A stretch of 64,000 bases of DNA, taken from contig NZ_JACVAI010000002.1 of NCBI RefSeq assembly GCF_014851765.1, forward strand, positions 868,001 to 932,000, given 5' to 3'. Of the stretch, positions 1 to 7,997 are shown in pieces. Position 1 is the stretch's first letter. Every line of letters starts with the position of its first letter. Made by a program: the position numbers and the translations under genes. The notes beneath the pieces were generated by a model. That model saw only the letters and a program-made list of their open reading frames with translations, was not told where the DNA came from and did no database searches. Source of the stretch: Pseudomonas sp. PDM04 (lineage in GTDB: Bacteria > Pseudomonadota > Gammaproteobacteria > Pseudomonadales > Pseudomonadaceae).

Positions 1-515
1 TCGAGGCTGATCACGCCGCGCAGGTCCGGCAGTCGTTCGCTCTGCAACTGGCCGATGGATTGCTCCGCCAGCTCCGGCACCAGCCCCTGGAGCATGCCGT
101 GATAGTTGGACGTCTTGAAGGCGCCTGCGCAGACCAGCCATTGGGAGCCTGACTGCTTCAACACGTATTCGAGTTCCGAGCTGCGATAAGCCGGGTTGAT
201 GTTGACAAGAATCACGCCGATCTTCGCACTGGCGAACTGAATGATGCACCACTGTGCACAGTTGGGCGCCCAGATACCCAGGCGGTCACCGGCCTGCAGG
301 CCCAACGCCAGCAGTGCCCGGGCATGCAGGTCCACCGTGTCGGACAGTTGCCGCCAGGAATATCGCAGCTGTTGATGGCGCACCACCAGCGCCTCCCCGT
401 CCGGGTACCGCGCCACGGTGTTGTCGAACGCCTGCCCGATGGTCATCGCCAGCAAGGCTTTATCCTGGGAACCACGGGTGTAACTGCGCTGCGGACCTGC
501 ACTGGGTTGATCCAT
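1..515 (-). CDS. AMP-dependent acyl-CoA synthetase, N-terminal part (cut by window edge)
   Basis: This is the N-terminal 171 or so residues of an ANL-superfamily acyl-CoA synthetase (ATP + fatty acid + CoA to acyl-CoA). The visible part contains the family's early blocks, including a WAPNCAQW stretch followed by an ILVNINPAYRSSELEYVLKQ segment typical of fatty-acyl-CoA synthases. The ATP-binding STGTTG motif lies beyond the window edge. The start codon is the ATG read from 515 downwards (MDQPSAGPQ). It is transcribed divergently from liuA across an intergenic region that holds two LiuR-type palindromes, so it is probably co-regulated with leucine/isovalerate degradation. The exact acyl substrate cannot be read from this fragment. 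Confidence 0.85.
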   Translation of the reverse strand, partial: MDQPSAGPQRSYTRGSQDKALLAMTIGQAFDNTVARYPDGEALVVRHQQLRYSWRQLSDTVDLHARALLALGLQAGDRLGIWAPNCAQWCIIQFASAKIGVILVNINPAYRSSELEYVLKQSGSQWLVCAGAFKTSNYHGMLQGLVPELAEQSIGQLQSERLPDLRGVISL

Positions 516-581
516 GACGACCCCTATTGTCTTTATTGGTGGGTTGTTATCTATCTTGAACTGGCCCTACTGTCGCTCAAG

Positions 582-598
582 TTGACGTTAACGTAAAG
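582..598. promoter_or_regulatory. LiuR-type operator 1
   Basis: A palindrome centred on GTTAAC (587-592) with flanks TGAC and GTAAA. It closely matches the TTACGTTAACGTAA-type motif known for the MerR-family regulator LiuR of branched-chain and isovalerate catabolism. It sits in the divergent promoter region of the acyl-CoA synthetase gene and liuA. Confidence 0.7.
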
Positions 599-624
599 GG
601 TGATTGACAGCCATTCGTCACAGG

Positions 625-641
625 CTTACGTTAACGTAAAG
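625..641. promoter_or_regulatory. LiuR-type operator 2
   Basis: A perfect palindrome TTACGTTAACGTAA (626-639), centred 43 bp (about four helical turns) from operator 1 and 54 bp upstream of the liuA start. The pair suggests co-operative binding or separate control of the two divergent transcripts. No LiuR gene lies in this window. Confidence 0.75.
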
Positions 642-694
642 GTGAGAGCCCTGTCAGTGCCTCCCCAACCTACAAAAAAGCCAAAAGGTGACCC

Positions 695-1858
695 ATGCGC
701 TATCCATCCCTGAACTTTGCCCTCGGCGAAACCATCGACATGCTGCGCGACCAGGTTCAAGCCTTTGTCGGGGACGAGATCGCCCCACGCGCTGCTCAGA
801 TCGACATCGATAACCTGTTCCCCGCCGATCTGTGGCGCAAATTCGGCGACATGGGCCTGCTGGGCATCACCGTTGCGGAAGAGTACGGCGGTGCTGGTCT
901 GGGTTACCTGGCGCACGTGGTGGCCATGGAAGAAATCAGCCGCGGCTCGGCCTCGGTCGCCCTGTCCTACGGCGCCCACTCCAACCTCTGCGTCAACCAG
1001 ATCAACCGCAACGGCAATCACGAACAGAAGAGCAAATACCTGCCGAAGCTGATCAGCGGCGAGCACATCGGCGCCCTGGCCATGAGCGAACCCAACGCCG
1101 GTTCCGACGTGGTGTCGATGAAATTGCGCGCCGACAAGCGCGGCGATCACTATGTCCTCAACGGCAGCAAGACCTGGATCACCAACGGCCCCGACGCCAA
1201 CACCTACGTGATCTACGCCAAGACTGACCTGGAAAAGGGCCCTCACGGCATCACCGCCTTCATCGTCGAGCGCGACTGGAAAGGCTTCAGCCGCAGCAAC
1301 AAGTTCGACAAGCTCGGCATGCGCGGTTCGAACACTTGCGAACTGTTTTTCGATGACGTCGAAGTCCCGGAAGAAAACATCCTCGGCGTGCTCAATGGCG
1401 GCGTGAAAGTGTTGATGAGCGGCCTCGACTATGAGCGTGTGGTGCTCTCTGGCGGCCCGACCGGGATCATGCAGGCTTGCATGGACCTGATCGTGCCGTA
1501 CATCCACGACCGCAAGCAGTTCGGCCAGAGCATCGGCGAATTCCAGCTGATCCAGGGCAAGGTCGCCGACATGTACACCCAGCTCAATGCCAGCCGTGCC
1601 TATCTGTACGCCGTCGCGCAAGCCTGCGAGCGCGGCGAAACCACGCGCAAGGACGCTGCCGGGGTGATTCTCTACAGCGCCGAACGCGCCACGCAAATGG
1701 CCCTCGACGCGATCCAGATTCTCGGTGGCAACGGCTACATCAACGAATTCCCGGCCGGACGTCTGTTGCGTGACGCCAAGCTGTATGAAATCGGTGCGGG
1801 CACCAGCGAGATCCGCCGCATGTTGATCGGTCGCGAACTGTTCAACGAAACCCGCTGA
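695..1858 (+). CDS. liuA: Isovaleryl-CoA dehydrogenase
   Basis: FAD-dependent acyl-CoA dehydrogenase that oxidises isovaleryl-CoA to 3-methylcrotonyl-CoA in leucine degradation, passing electrons to ETF. The 387 residues match the family length. Visible motifs are [13 protein letters not shown] (FAD/substrate region), the [12 protein letters not shown] segment that places the isovaleryl-CoA-type catalytic glutamate at about E247, and the C-terminal [19 protein letters not shown] and [10 protein letters not shown] signatures. An AAGGTG ribosome binding site lies just upstream of the ATG. It is the first gene of liuABCD, 13 bp before liuB, behind two LiuR-type operators. Confidence 0.95.
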   Translation: MRYPSLNFALGETIDMLRDQVQAFVGDEIAPRAAQIDIDNLFPADLWRKFGDMGLLGITVAEEYGGAGLGYLAHVVAMEEISRGSASVALSYGAHSNLCVNQINRNGNHEQKSKYLPKLISGEHIGALAMSEPNAGSDVVSMKLRADKRGDHYVLNGSKTWITNGPDANTYVIYAKTDLEKGPHGITAFIVERDWKGFSRSNKFDKLGMRGSNTCELFFDDVEVPEENILGVLNGGVKVLMSGLDYERVVLSGGPTGIMQACMDLIVPYIHDRKQFGQSIGEFQLIQGKVADMYTQLNASRAYLYAVAQACERGETTRKDAAGVILYSAERATQMALDAIQILGGNGYINEFPAGRLLRDAKLYEIGAGTSEIRRMLIGRELFNETR

Positions 1859-1871
1859 GACGGAGCTGCCC

Positions 1872-3479
1872 ATGGCTATCCTGCACACCCAGCTCAACCC
1901 TCGCTCGGCGGAGTTCGCCACCAACAGCGCGGCCATGCTCAAACAGGTCGACGCCCTGCATACCCTGCTCGCACAGGTGCAGCAAGGTGGCGGCCCGAAG
2001 GCGCAAGAACGCCACACCTCCCGGGGCAAACTGCTGCCCCGCGAGCGCATCAATCGGCTCCTGGACCCGGGTTCTCCATTTCTCGAGATCAGCCAGCTGG
2101 CAGCCTACGAAGTGTATGGCGAAGACGTACCGGCCGCCGGCGTGATTGCCGGGATCGGCCGCGTGGAAGGCGTCGAATGCATGATCGTCGCCAACGATGC
2201 CACGGTGAAAGGCGGCTCGTATTACCCGCTGACCGTGAAAAAGCACCTGCGCGCCCAGACCATCGCCCAGCAGAATCGTCTGCCGTGCATCTACCTGGTG
2301 GATTCGGGCGGCGCCAACCTGCCGCGTCAGGATGAAGTGTTTCCGGACCGTGAGCATTTCGGGCGAATCTTCTTCAACCAGGCCAACATGAGCGCCCTGG
2401 GCATTCCGCAAATCGCGGTGGTGATGGGCTCGTGCACCGCCGGCGGCGCCTATGTCCCCGCGATGGCCGACGAAGCGATCATGGTCCGCGAGCAGGCGAC
2501 CATTTTCCTCGCCGGCCCGCCGCTGGTGAAAGCCGCGACCGGTGAAGTGGTCAGCGCCGAGGACCTGGGTGGCGCCGATGTGCATTGCAAGATTTCCGGG
2601 GTCGCCGACCATTACGCCGAGAGCGACGAACACGCACTGGCCATCGCCCGACGCAGCATCGCCAATCTCAACTGGCGCAAGCTCGGTGAAGTGCAGCAAC
2701 GCACGCCGATCGCCCCGCTCTACAGCAGCGACGAACTGTACGGTGTGGTATCGGCCGACGCCAAGCAACCGTTCGACGTGCGCGAAGTGATCGCGCGGCT
2801 GGTGGACGGCTCGGTGTTCGACGAGTTCAAGGCCCTGTTCGGGACCACCCTGGTCTGCGGCTTTGCCCACCTGCACGGTTATCCGATCGCGATCCTCGCC
2901 AACAACGGCATCCTCTTCGCCGAGGCCGCGCAGAAAGGTGCGCACTTCATCGAACTGGCCTGTCAGCGCGGCATCCCGCTGCTGTTCCTGCAAAACATCA
3001 CCGGTTTCATGGTCGGCCAGAAGTACGAGGCCGGCGGCATCGCCAAACACGGCGCCAAACTGGTGACAGCCGTGGCGTGCGCCAAGGTGCCGAAATTCAC
3101 CGTGATCATCGGTGGCAGTTTCGGTGCGGGCAACTACGGCATGTGCGGGCGGGCTTACGACCCGCGTTTCCTGTGGATGTGGCCGAATGCCCGTATCGGC
3201 GTGATGGGTGCCGAACAGGCCGCCGGCGTACTGGTGCAGGTCAAGCGCGAGCAGGCCGAACGCAGTGGCCAGGGCTTCAGCGCCGAGCAGGAAGCCGAGA
3301 TCAAGCAACCGATCCTCGACCAGTACGAAGAGCAGGGTCACCCCTACTACTCCAGCGCTCGCTTGTGGGACGACGGTGTCATAGACCCGGCGCAGACCCG
3401 CGATGTGCTGGCCCTGGCCCTGTCCGCATCACTGAACGCGCCAATCGAACCGAGCCGCTTCGGCGTGTTCCGGATGTGA
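1872..3479 (+). CDS. liuB: 3-methylcrotonyl-CoA carboxylase, carboxyltransferase (beta) subunit
   Basis: Transfers the carboxyl group from biotin to 3-methylcrotonyl-CoA, forming 3-methylglutaconyl-CoA together with the biotin-carrying LiuD subunit. At 535 residues it has the usual length of methylcrotonyl-CoA carboxylase beta chains. Characteristic stretches are [35 protein letters not shown] (acyl-CoA carboxyltransferase oxyanion glycines) and [25 protein letters not shown] ribosome binding site precedes the ATG. Its stop codon is followed by a REPIN-like element before liuC, unlike the tight spacing elsewhere in the operon. Confidence 0.95.
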   Translation: MAILHTQLNPRSAEFATNSAAMLKQVDALHTLLAQVQQGGGPKAQERHTSRGKLLPRERINRLLDPGSPFLEISQLAAYEVYGEDVPAAGVIAGIGRVEGVECMIVANDATVKGGSYYPLTVKKHLRAQTIAQQNRLPCIYLVDSGGANLPRQDEVFPDREHFGRIFFNQANMSALGIPQIAVVMGSCTAGGAYVPAMADEAIMVREQATIFLAGPPLVKAATGEVVSAEDLGGADVHCKISGVADHYAESDEHALAIARRSIANLNWRKLGEVQQRTPIAPLYSSDELYGVVSADAKQPFDVREVIARLVDGSVFDEFKALFGTTLVCGFAHLHGYPIAILANNGILFAEAAQKGAHFIELACQRGIPLLFLQNITGFMVGQKYEAGGIAKHGAKLVTAVACAKVPKFTVIIGGSFGAGNYGMCGRAYDPRFLWMWPNARIGVMGAEQAAGVLVQVKREQAERSGQGFSAEQEAEIKQPILDQYEEQGHPYYSSARLWDDGVIDPAQTRDVLALALSASLNAPIEPSRFGVFRM

Positions 3480-3486
3480 TCCTTTT

Positions 3487-3574
3487 TGTGGCAGCGGGCT
3501 TGCTCGCGAAGAACGGTAAAGCGGTGTATCGGAAAAACCGCAGTGAAGCCTTCGCGAGCGAACCGCTCCCACGA
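3487..3574. repeat. REPIN-like inverted REP pair inside the liu operon
   Basis: Two REP halves in opposite orientation (TGTGGCAGCGGGCTTGCTCG at 3487 onward and TTCGCGAGCGAACCGCTCCC at 3551 onward) separated by about 40 bp. Both are degenerate relative to the cleaner REPs at 54628-54718. The element occupies almost the whole 117-bp liuB-liuC gap and would fold into a hairpin in the operon mRNA. Confidence 0.75.
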
Positions 3575-3596
3575 AGACCGTGGAGAACGGAAGAAT

Positions 3597-4412
3597 ATGA
3601 GCGACTTCAACACCCTTGAGCTGCAGACCGATCCGCGTGGTTTTGCCACGCTGTGGCTCAGCCGCGAAGACAAGAACAATGCGTTCAACGCCGAGATGAT
3701 CCGTGAACTGATCCTGGCGCTGGACAAGGTGTCGGCCGATCCCAACCTGCGCTTCCTGCTGGTGCGCGGACGCGGCAGGCATTTCAGCGCCGGTGCGGAC
3801 CTGGCCTGGATGCAGCAATCTGCCGAACTCGACTACCACACCAACCTCGACGACGCCCGGGAACTGGCGGAGTTGATGTACAACCTGGCCAAACTGAAAA
3901 TCCCGACCCTGGCCGTGGTGCAAGGCGCGGCGTTCGGCGGCGCGCTGGGCCTGATCAGTTGCTGCGACATGGCCATCGGCGCCGACGACGCGCAGTTCTG
4001 CCTGTCGGAAGTGCGCATCGGCCTGGCACCGGCGGTGATCAGCCCGTTCGTGGTGCAAGCCATCGGCGAGCGCGCTGCACGGCGTTACGCCTTGACCGCC
4101 GAGCGCTTCGGCGGGCAGCGAGCGCGGGAAATCGGCCTGTTGTCCGAGAGCTATCCCATCGTGGAGCTGGAACAGAACGTCGAACAGTGGATCGACAACC
4201 TGCTGCTCAACAGCCCGGCCGCCATGCGCGCCAGCAAGGACTTGCTGCGTGAAGTCGGCAACGGTGCACTGACCCCGGCGCTGCGCCGCTACACCGAAAA
4301 TGCCATCGCCCGCATCCGCGTCAGCCCAGAAGGCCAGGAAGGCTTGCGCGCCTTTCTGCAAAAACGTCCGCCGAACTGGCAGGCCGAAACCACTCCCAAG
4401 GAGCCGCGTTGA
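3597..4412 (+). CDS. liuC: 3-methylglutaconyl-CoA hydratase (crotonase family)
   Basis: Hydrates 3-methylglutaconyl-CoA to HMG-CoA in leucine catabolism. The 271-residue protein shows the crotonase oxyanion-hole motifs HFSAGADLAWM and QGAAFGGALGL and the SEVRIGLAPA segment. The frame stays open upstream into the REP-like element, but ATG 3597 has a GGAG-type ribosome binding site and gives the normal family N-terminus, so the upstream extension is not coding. Its TGA shares one base with the liuD ATG, so the two are translationally coupled. Confidence 0.93.
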   Translation: MSDFNTLELQTDPRGFATLWLSREDKNNAFNAEMIRELILALDKVSADPNLRFLLVRGRGRHFSAGADLAWMQQSAELDYHTNLDDARELAELMYNLAKLKIPTLAVVQGAAFGGALGLISCCDMAIGADDAQFCLSEVRIGLAPAVISPFVVQAIGERAARRYALTAERFGGQRAREIGLLSESYPIVELEQNVEQWIDNLLLNSPAAMRASKDLLREVGNGALTPALRRYTENAIARIRVSPEGQEGLRAFLQKRPPNWQAETTPKEPR

Positions 4413-6361
4413 TGAGCGCACCTGTCATTACCTCTCTGCTGGTGGCCAACCGTGGCGAAATTGCCTGCCGGGTGATGCGCACCGCCAAGGCCCTGGGCCT
4501 GACGACCGTAGCCGTGCACAGCGCCACCGACCGTGACGCCCGGCACAGCCGCGAAGCGGATATCCGGGTCGATCTGGGCGGCAGCAAGGCCGCCGACAGC
4601 TATCTGCAAATCGATAAACTGATCGCCGCCGCCAAGGTCAGCGGCGCCCAGGCCATCCACCCCGGCTATGGCTTTCTGTCCGAGAACGCCGGCTTCGCCC
4701 GTGCGATCGAGGCCGCCGGCCTGATCTTCCTCGGCCCGCCCGCCTCGGCCATCGATGCGATGGGCAGCAAGTCGGCAGCCAAGGCCCTGATGGAAACCGC
4801 CGGCGTGCCGTTGGTGCCCGGGTATCACGGCGAAGCCCAGGACCTCGACACCTTTCGCGAGGCGTGCGAACGCATCGGCTACCCGGTGCTGCTCAAGGCC
4901 ACGGCAGGCGGCGGTGGCAAAGGCATGAAAGTGGTCGAGGACGTCAGCCAACTGGCCGAAGCCCTGGCCTCGGCCCAGCGTGAAGCGCAATCCTCGTTTG
5001 GCGATTCGCGGATGCTGGTCGAGAAGTACCTGCTCAAACCGCGCCACGTGGAAATCCAGATCTTCGCCGACCAGCACGGCCACTGCCTGTACCTGAATGA
5101 ACGCGACTGCTCGATTCAGCGCCGACACCAGAAAGTCGTCGAAGAGGCCCCCGCCCCGGGTCTCAACCCGCAGCTGCGGCGAGCCATGGGCGAAGCGGCC
5201 GTGCGTTCGGCGCAGGCCATCGGCTATGTCGGTGCCGGCACCGTGGAGTTTCTGCTGGATGCGCGCGGCGAGTTTTTCTTCATGGAGATGAACACGCGCC
5301 TGCAAGTCGAACACCCGGTCACCGAAGCCATCACCGGCCTCGACCTGGTGGCCTGGCAGATCCGGGTCGCCCGTGGCGAAGCGCTGCCGATCACCCAGGA
5401 TCAGGTGCCGTTGAACGGGCACGCCATCGAGGTGCGCCTGTACGCCGAAGATCCGGGCAATGATTTCCTGCCGGCCACCGGGCGCCTGGCCTTGTATCGC
5501 GAATCCGCCGAGGGTCCGGGGCGACGCGTCGACAGTGGTGTCGAAGAAGGTGACGAGGTTTCGCCGTTCTACGACCCCATGCTCGGCAAGCTGATCGCCT
5601 GGGGCGAAGATCGCGAACAGGCGCGGTTGCGCCTGCTGAGCATGCTCGACGAGTTCGCGATTGGCGGGCTCAAGACCAACATCAACTTCCTGCGCCGCAT
5701 CATCGGCCATCCTGCGTTTGCGGCGGCCGAGCTGGACACCGGGTTTATACCGCGTTACCAGGAACAACTGCTGCCTGCCCCATCGAGTCTCAGCGACGCA
5801 TTCTGGCGAACGGCGGCGCAGGCCTTTGCACAAAGTCAGCCTGGCACCACCCGCGCAGATGACCTGAACTCCCCGTGGAGCATCGGTAACGGTTTGCGCT
5901 CCGGCCTGCCGGCCGAGATCACCCTGCACCTGAGTTGCGAAGGCCAGGACCGGGCCCTGACATTGTCCGATGGCGGCTCGATGCAGCTCGAGGGCGAACA
6001 ACTGTCGATCGAGCAAAACGGCGTCCGCCGCCAGCACCGGGCGATCCGCCGGGACGGTGTGGTGTATTTGCAGTGGGAAGGCGAGCTGCGTCGCATCGAG
6101 GCCTACGACCCGATCAGCGCGGTCGAAGCCAGTCACAGCCATCAGGGCGGGCTGACGGCACCGATGAACGGCAGCATCGTGCGGGTGCTGGTGGAGGCCG
6201 GGCAAACGGTCGAAGCCGGCGCACAACTGGTGGTGCTGGAAGCGATGAAGATGGAGCACAGCATTCGTGCGCCACACGCCGGGGTCATCAAGGCGCTGTA
6301 TTGCCAGGAAGGCGAGATGGTCGGCGAAGGCAGCGCACTGGTTGAACTTGAACAAGCCTGA
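4412..6361 (+). CDS. liuD: 3-methylcrotonyl-CoA carboxylase, biotin-containing (alpha) subunit
   Basis: ATP-dependent biotin carboxylase fused to a biotin carrier domain; it forms carboxybiotin for LiuB. The 649 residues contain the N-terminal VANRGEIACRV motif, the ATP-grasp glycine loop KATAGGGGKGMKV, the EMNTRLQVEHPVTE active-site segment and a C-terminal LEAMKMEHS biotinylation motif with the biotinyl lysine at about K613, 36 residues from the end. ATG 4412 has an AAGGAG ribosome binding site; an in-frame TTG three bases earlier is less likely. The usual next gene, liuE (HMG-CoA lyase), does not follow. Confidence 0.95.
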   Translation: MSAPVITSLLVANRGEIACRVMRTAKALGLTTVAVHSATDRDARHSREADIRVDLGGSKAADSYLQIDKLIAAAKVSGAQAIHPGYGFLSENAGFARAIEAAGLIFLGPPASAIDAMGSKSAAKALMETAGVPLVPGYHGEAQDLDTFREACERIGYPVLLKATAGGGGKGMKVVEDVSQLAEALASAQREAQSSFGDSRMLVEKYLLKPRHVEIQIFADQHGHCLYLNERDCSIQRRHQKVVEEAPAPGLNPQLRRAMGEAAVRSAQAIGYVGAGTVEFLLDARGEFFFMEMNTRLQVEHPVTEAITGLDLVAWQIRVARGEALPITQDQVPLNGHAIEVRLYAEDPGNDFLPATGRLALYRESAEGPGRRVDSGVEEGDEVSPFYDPMLGKLIAWGEDREQARLRLLSMLDEFAIGGLKTNINFLRRIIGHPAFAAAELDTGFIPRYQEQLLPAPSSLSDAFWRTAAQAFAQSQPGTTRADDLNSPWSIGNGLRSGLPAEITLHLSCEGQDRALTLSDGGSMQLEGEQLSIEQNGVRRQHRAIRRDGVVYLQWEGELRRIEAYDPISAVEASHSHQGGLTAPMNGSIVRVLVEAGQTVEAGAQLVVLEAMKMEHSIRAPHAGVIKALYCQEGEMVGEGSALVELEQA

Positions 6362-6394
6362 GATGAAGCACGGTCCTGCGCCCTGCGCGGACCG

Positions 6395-7042
6395 TCAGAA
6401 TTTGGCCGTGGCCTGAACCACCACACCGATGATGTGGCACGCATCGGTGTACAGGGCTTTGGGATACGTCGGATTGAGCGGGACCAGGTAACGCTGCCCG
6501 CCCTCTTCGATCAACTTGCGAAAGGTCGCCTCGGTGCTGTCCGACCATTGCGCGATCACCAGTTTACCGGGTTCCGGGACAATGGCCGGGTCCACCAGGA
6601 TCATCATGCCCTCGGCGACACTGACGCCAGAGGGTGCGGTCATCGCATCACCCACCACCTGCAACCAGAACGCCGCGCCCTGCGCGTGATAGTCGGTGAG
6701 TTCGAATCGCCCCTTGTCATAAGCCGTCGGCGCGCTTTCGCGAACCTCGCAGGTTTTGCGCCAGTCGCTGACCGGGTAACGGAAATACGGGTTGTATTTT
6801 CGCACCAGGTCGTGGCTTTCCAGCGTCGACGCGTCGGGCTCGCGAATGACCAGCGCCACCTCAAGAAAATCCATGCCGAGTGCCTTCAACACGCGGTTCA
6901 TGTCATCGATCCCGGGCTGGCGACGTTTGTTCAGCCAATGACCGATGCCGCCCTGGGACATCCCGAGGCGCTCGGCGAGTATCTCTTGAGTGACGTTGAG
7001 TTCACTCATCTTGGCCTTGACCAACTCAATCCATTTATCCAT
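6395..7042 (-). CDS. PrtR/CI-like repressor with S24 (LexA-type) fold, catalytic serine replaced
   Basis: A 215-residue DNA-binding regulator: N-terminal helix-turn-helix (TQEILAERLGMSQGGIGHWL, residues 18-37) and a C-terminal S24 peptidase-like domain. It resembles the phage-repressor-like PrtR family of pseudomonads. In cleavable members the domain starts GDSM; here it reads GDAMTAP, so the nucleophilic serine position is Ala133, although a lysine at 176 (EATFRKL) is kept. Self-cleavage of the LexA kind is therefore unlikely. The start is ATG 7042; an upstream in-frame start would add an unconserved 23-residue leader. It stands alone and converges with liuD; no linked pyocin genes are seen. 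Confidence 0.85.
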   Translation of the reverse strand: MDKWIELVKAKMSELNVTQEILAERLGMSQGGIGHWLNKRRQPGIDDMNRVLKALGMDFLEVALVIREPDASTLESHDLVRKYNPYFRYPVSDWRKTCEVRESAPTAYDKGRFELTDYHAQGAAFWLQVVGDAMTAPSGVSVAEGMMILVDPAIVPEPGKLVIAQWSDSTEATFRKLIEEGGQRYLVPLNPTYPKALYTDACHIIGVVVQATAKF

Positions 7043-7171
7043 GTGCGGCAAGATACGTCGGGGCCTGAATCCGTCAAAACACAAGTTGTAGTATTTAAAT
7101 TCTAGTGACAAATACAGATTGTACTAACATCAGATGACGGATTTGAGTCAATCACGGAGCTTGCCAACACC

Positions 7172-7513
7172 ATGAACATCCCCAATAAAGAACGGCCCGA
7201 TCTGCCCATCGACACTTCCCTCACCTCTCCCCAAGGTTCGGCCGCCGCACAGCGGGCACTGGACTACTACTTGAAACCAACTGTGTCCGGAGAAGTGCTT
7301 GAAGAGCGTTTCTTTGATGTGAACCGCAATGTCAGCAGCGAGGAAGCCCTGGTACGGGCGTCGGACCTGCTGCGCTGCGCCGCCGCCACCGCGAACGAGT
7401 CGGCAAGTCATTTGCTGGGGTCTCATCGGGATCTGGCGTTTTCCACGGTGCACATGATCGACATGGCCAAGGCGCTGCTGGATCGATCACTGGACGGGAT
7501 TGAGCAGGGATAA
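7172..7513 (+). CDS. Small DUF6124/DUF3077-like protein
   Basis: A 113-residue protein of a small Pseudomonas family of unknown function. The middle (FFDVNRNVSSEEALVRASDL) and helical C-terminus (cysteine/alanine-rich helix, then AFSTVHMIDMAKALLD) recall the gene at 47873-48190 and, more weakly, that at 31696-31995. It has no signal peptide or membrane segment. It lies alone, 59 bp upstream of the prrF promoter. Family naming is from memory of similar Pseudomonas proteins. Confidence 0.7.
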   Translation: MNIPNKERPDLPIDTSLTSPQGSAAAQRALDYYLKPTVSGEVLEERFFDVNRNVSSEEALVRASDLLRCAAATANESASHLLGSHRDLAFSTVHMIDMAKALLDRSLDGIEQG

Positions 7514-7573
7514 GGCAGGAGGGCGTCCTGGAAGGCGCGGAAAAGAAATTTCCGATCGCGCAGATAAAATCGT

Positions 7574-7605
7574 TTGACTTGCAAACGAGAATGATTATTA
7601 TTGCA
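7574..7605 (+). promoter_or_regulatory. prrF promoter with overlapping Fur box
   Basis: A -35 TTGACT (7574-7579) and a -10 TATTAT (7596-7601) with 16-bp spacing. An AT-rich Fur-box-like sequence around GAGAATGATTATTATTGC overlaps the -10 element, the position expected for Fur repression in iron-replete cells. Confidence 0.8.
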
Positions 7606-7608
7606 TTC

Positions 7609-7722
7609 AGCTGGTCGCGAGATCAGTCGATTGTCCAAGTGACCTTAGGTCGGTCTCCTGGACTATCTCCTCATCAGGCTAATCACGGTTTTTGACCCGG
7701 CTTTTTGCCGGGTCTTTTTTTT
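7609..7722 (+). ncRNA. prrF: PrrF iron-responsive small RNA
   Basis: Fur-repressed sRNA that, when iron is scarce, pairs with mRNAs for iron-rich proteins. The transcript would be about 114 nt. It begins with the PrrF-like CTGGTCGCGAGATCAG hairpin, contains the conserved target-pairing core GACTATCTCCTCATCAGG (7661-7678), and ends with a Rho-independent terminator: stem GACCCGGC/GCCGGGTC (7694-7701/7707-7714), a T5 loop and an eight-T tract. The 5' end is inferred from the promoter spacing. Pseudomonads usually have two PrrF copies; only one lies here. Confidence 0.9.
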
Positions 7723-7727
7723 GCCAG

Positions 7728-7979
7728 TTATTCTGGCTTGACCTTCAGGCTAATGAAGTCTTTGGGTGCTGCAAATTCGATGGCGCGGATAATATCAAAA
7801 GAATATCTGTTGGCAAGAGAAGCCCGGCAGCATTGGGCAAAACTAACCGCAAATAGCACTTGAGAATCAATCTCATAATCTCTAAGCTGCTTGCGCGTCA
7901 AGGAAGACGCCCCCCGCTCCTCCCCTGCAATTTCCCCCGGTGTTTCCCTCCCCAGCGTGTAAAGTATCAGCCATAAAAA
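7728..7979 (-). pseudogene. Probable remnant or start-less small ORF
   Basis: An open frame of 83 codons on the minus strand that ends in TAA at 7728-7730. Its last 57 codons (SLTRKQLRDYEIDSQ at the start, then a helix-like segment ending FISLKVKPE) look coding in residue composition. There is no ATG in frame; only a TTG at 7901 could start it, without a clear ribosome binding site. The sequence further upstream in frame also looks protein-like, so the 5' end may be lost or frameshifted. Function unknown. Confidence 0.35.
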
Positions 7980-7997
7980 TCATATTCAGGAACCGAT

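Noticed and set aside
626..2053. Long minus-strand ORF over liuA (475 codons)
   Set aside because: It is the high-GC shadow of liuA, which has full family motifs, a ribosome binding site and operator; the antisense product has no recognisable domain.
4289..6355. Long minus-strand ORF over liuD (688 codons)
   Set aside because: Shadow of the biotin carboxylase frame; residue composition is rich in His/Gly/Ala typical of antisense GC-rich coding DNA.
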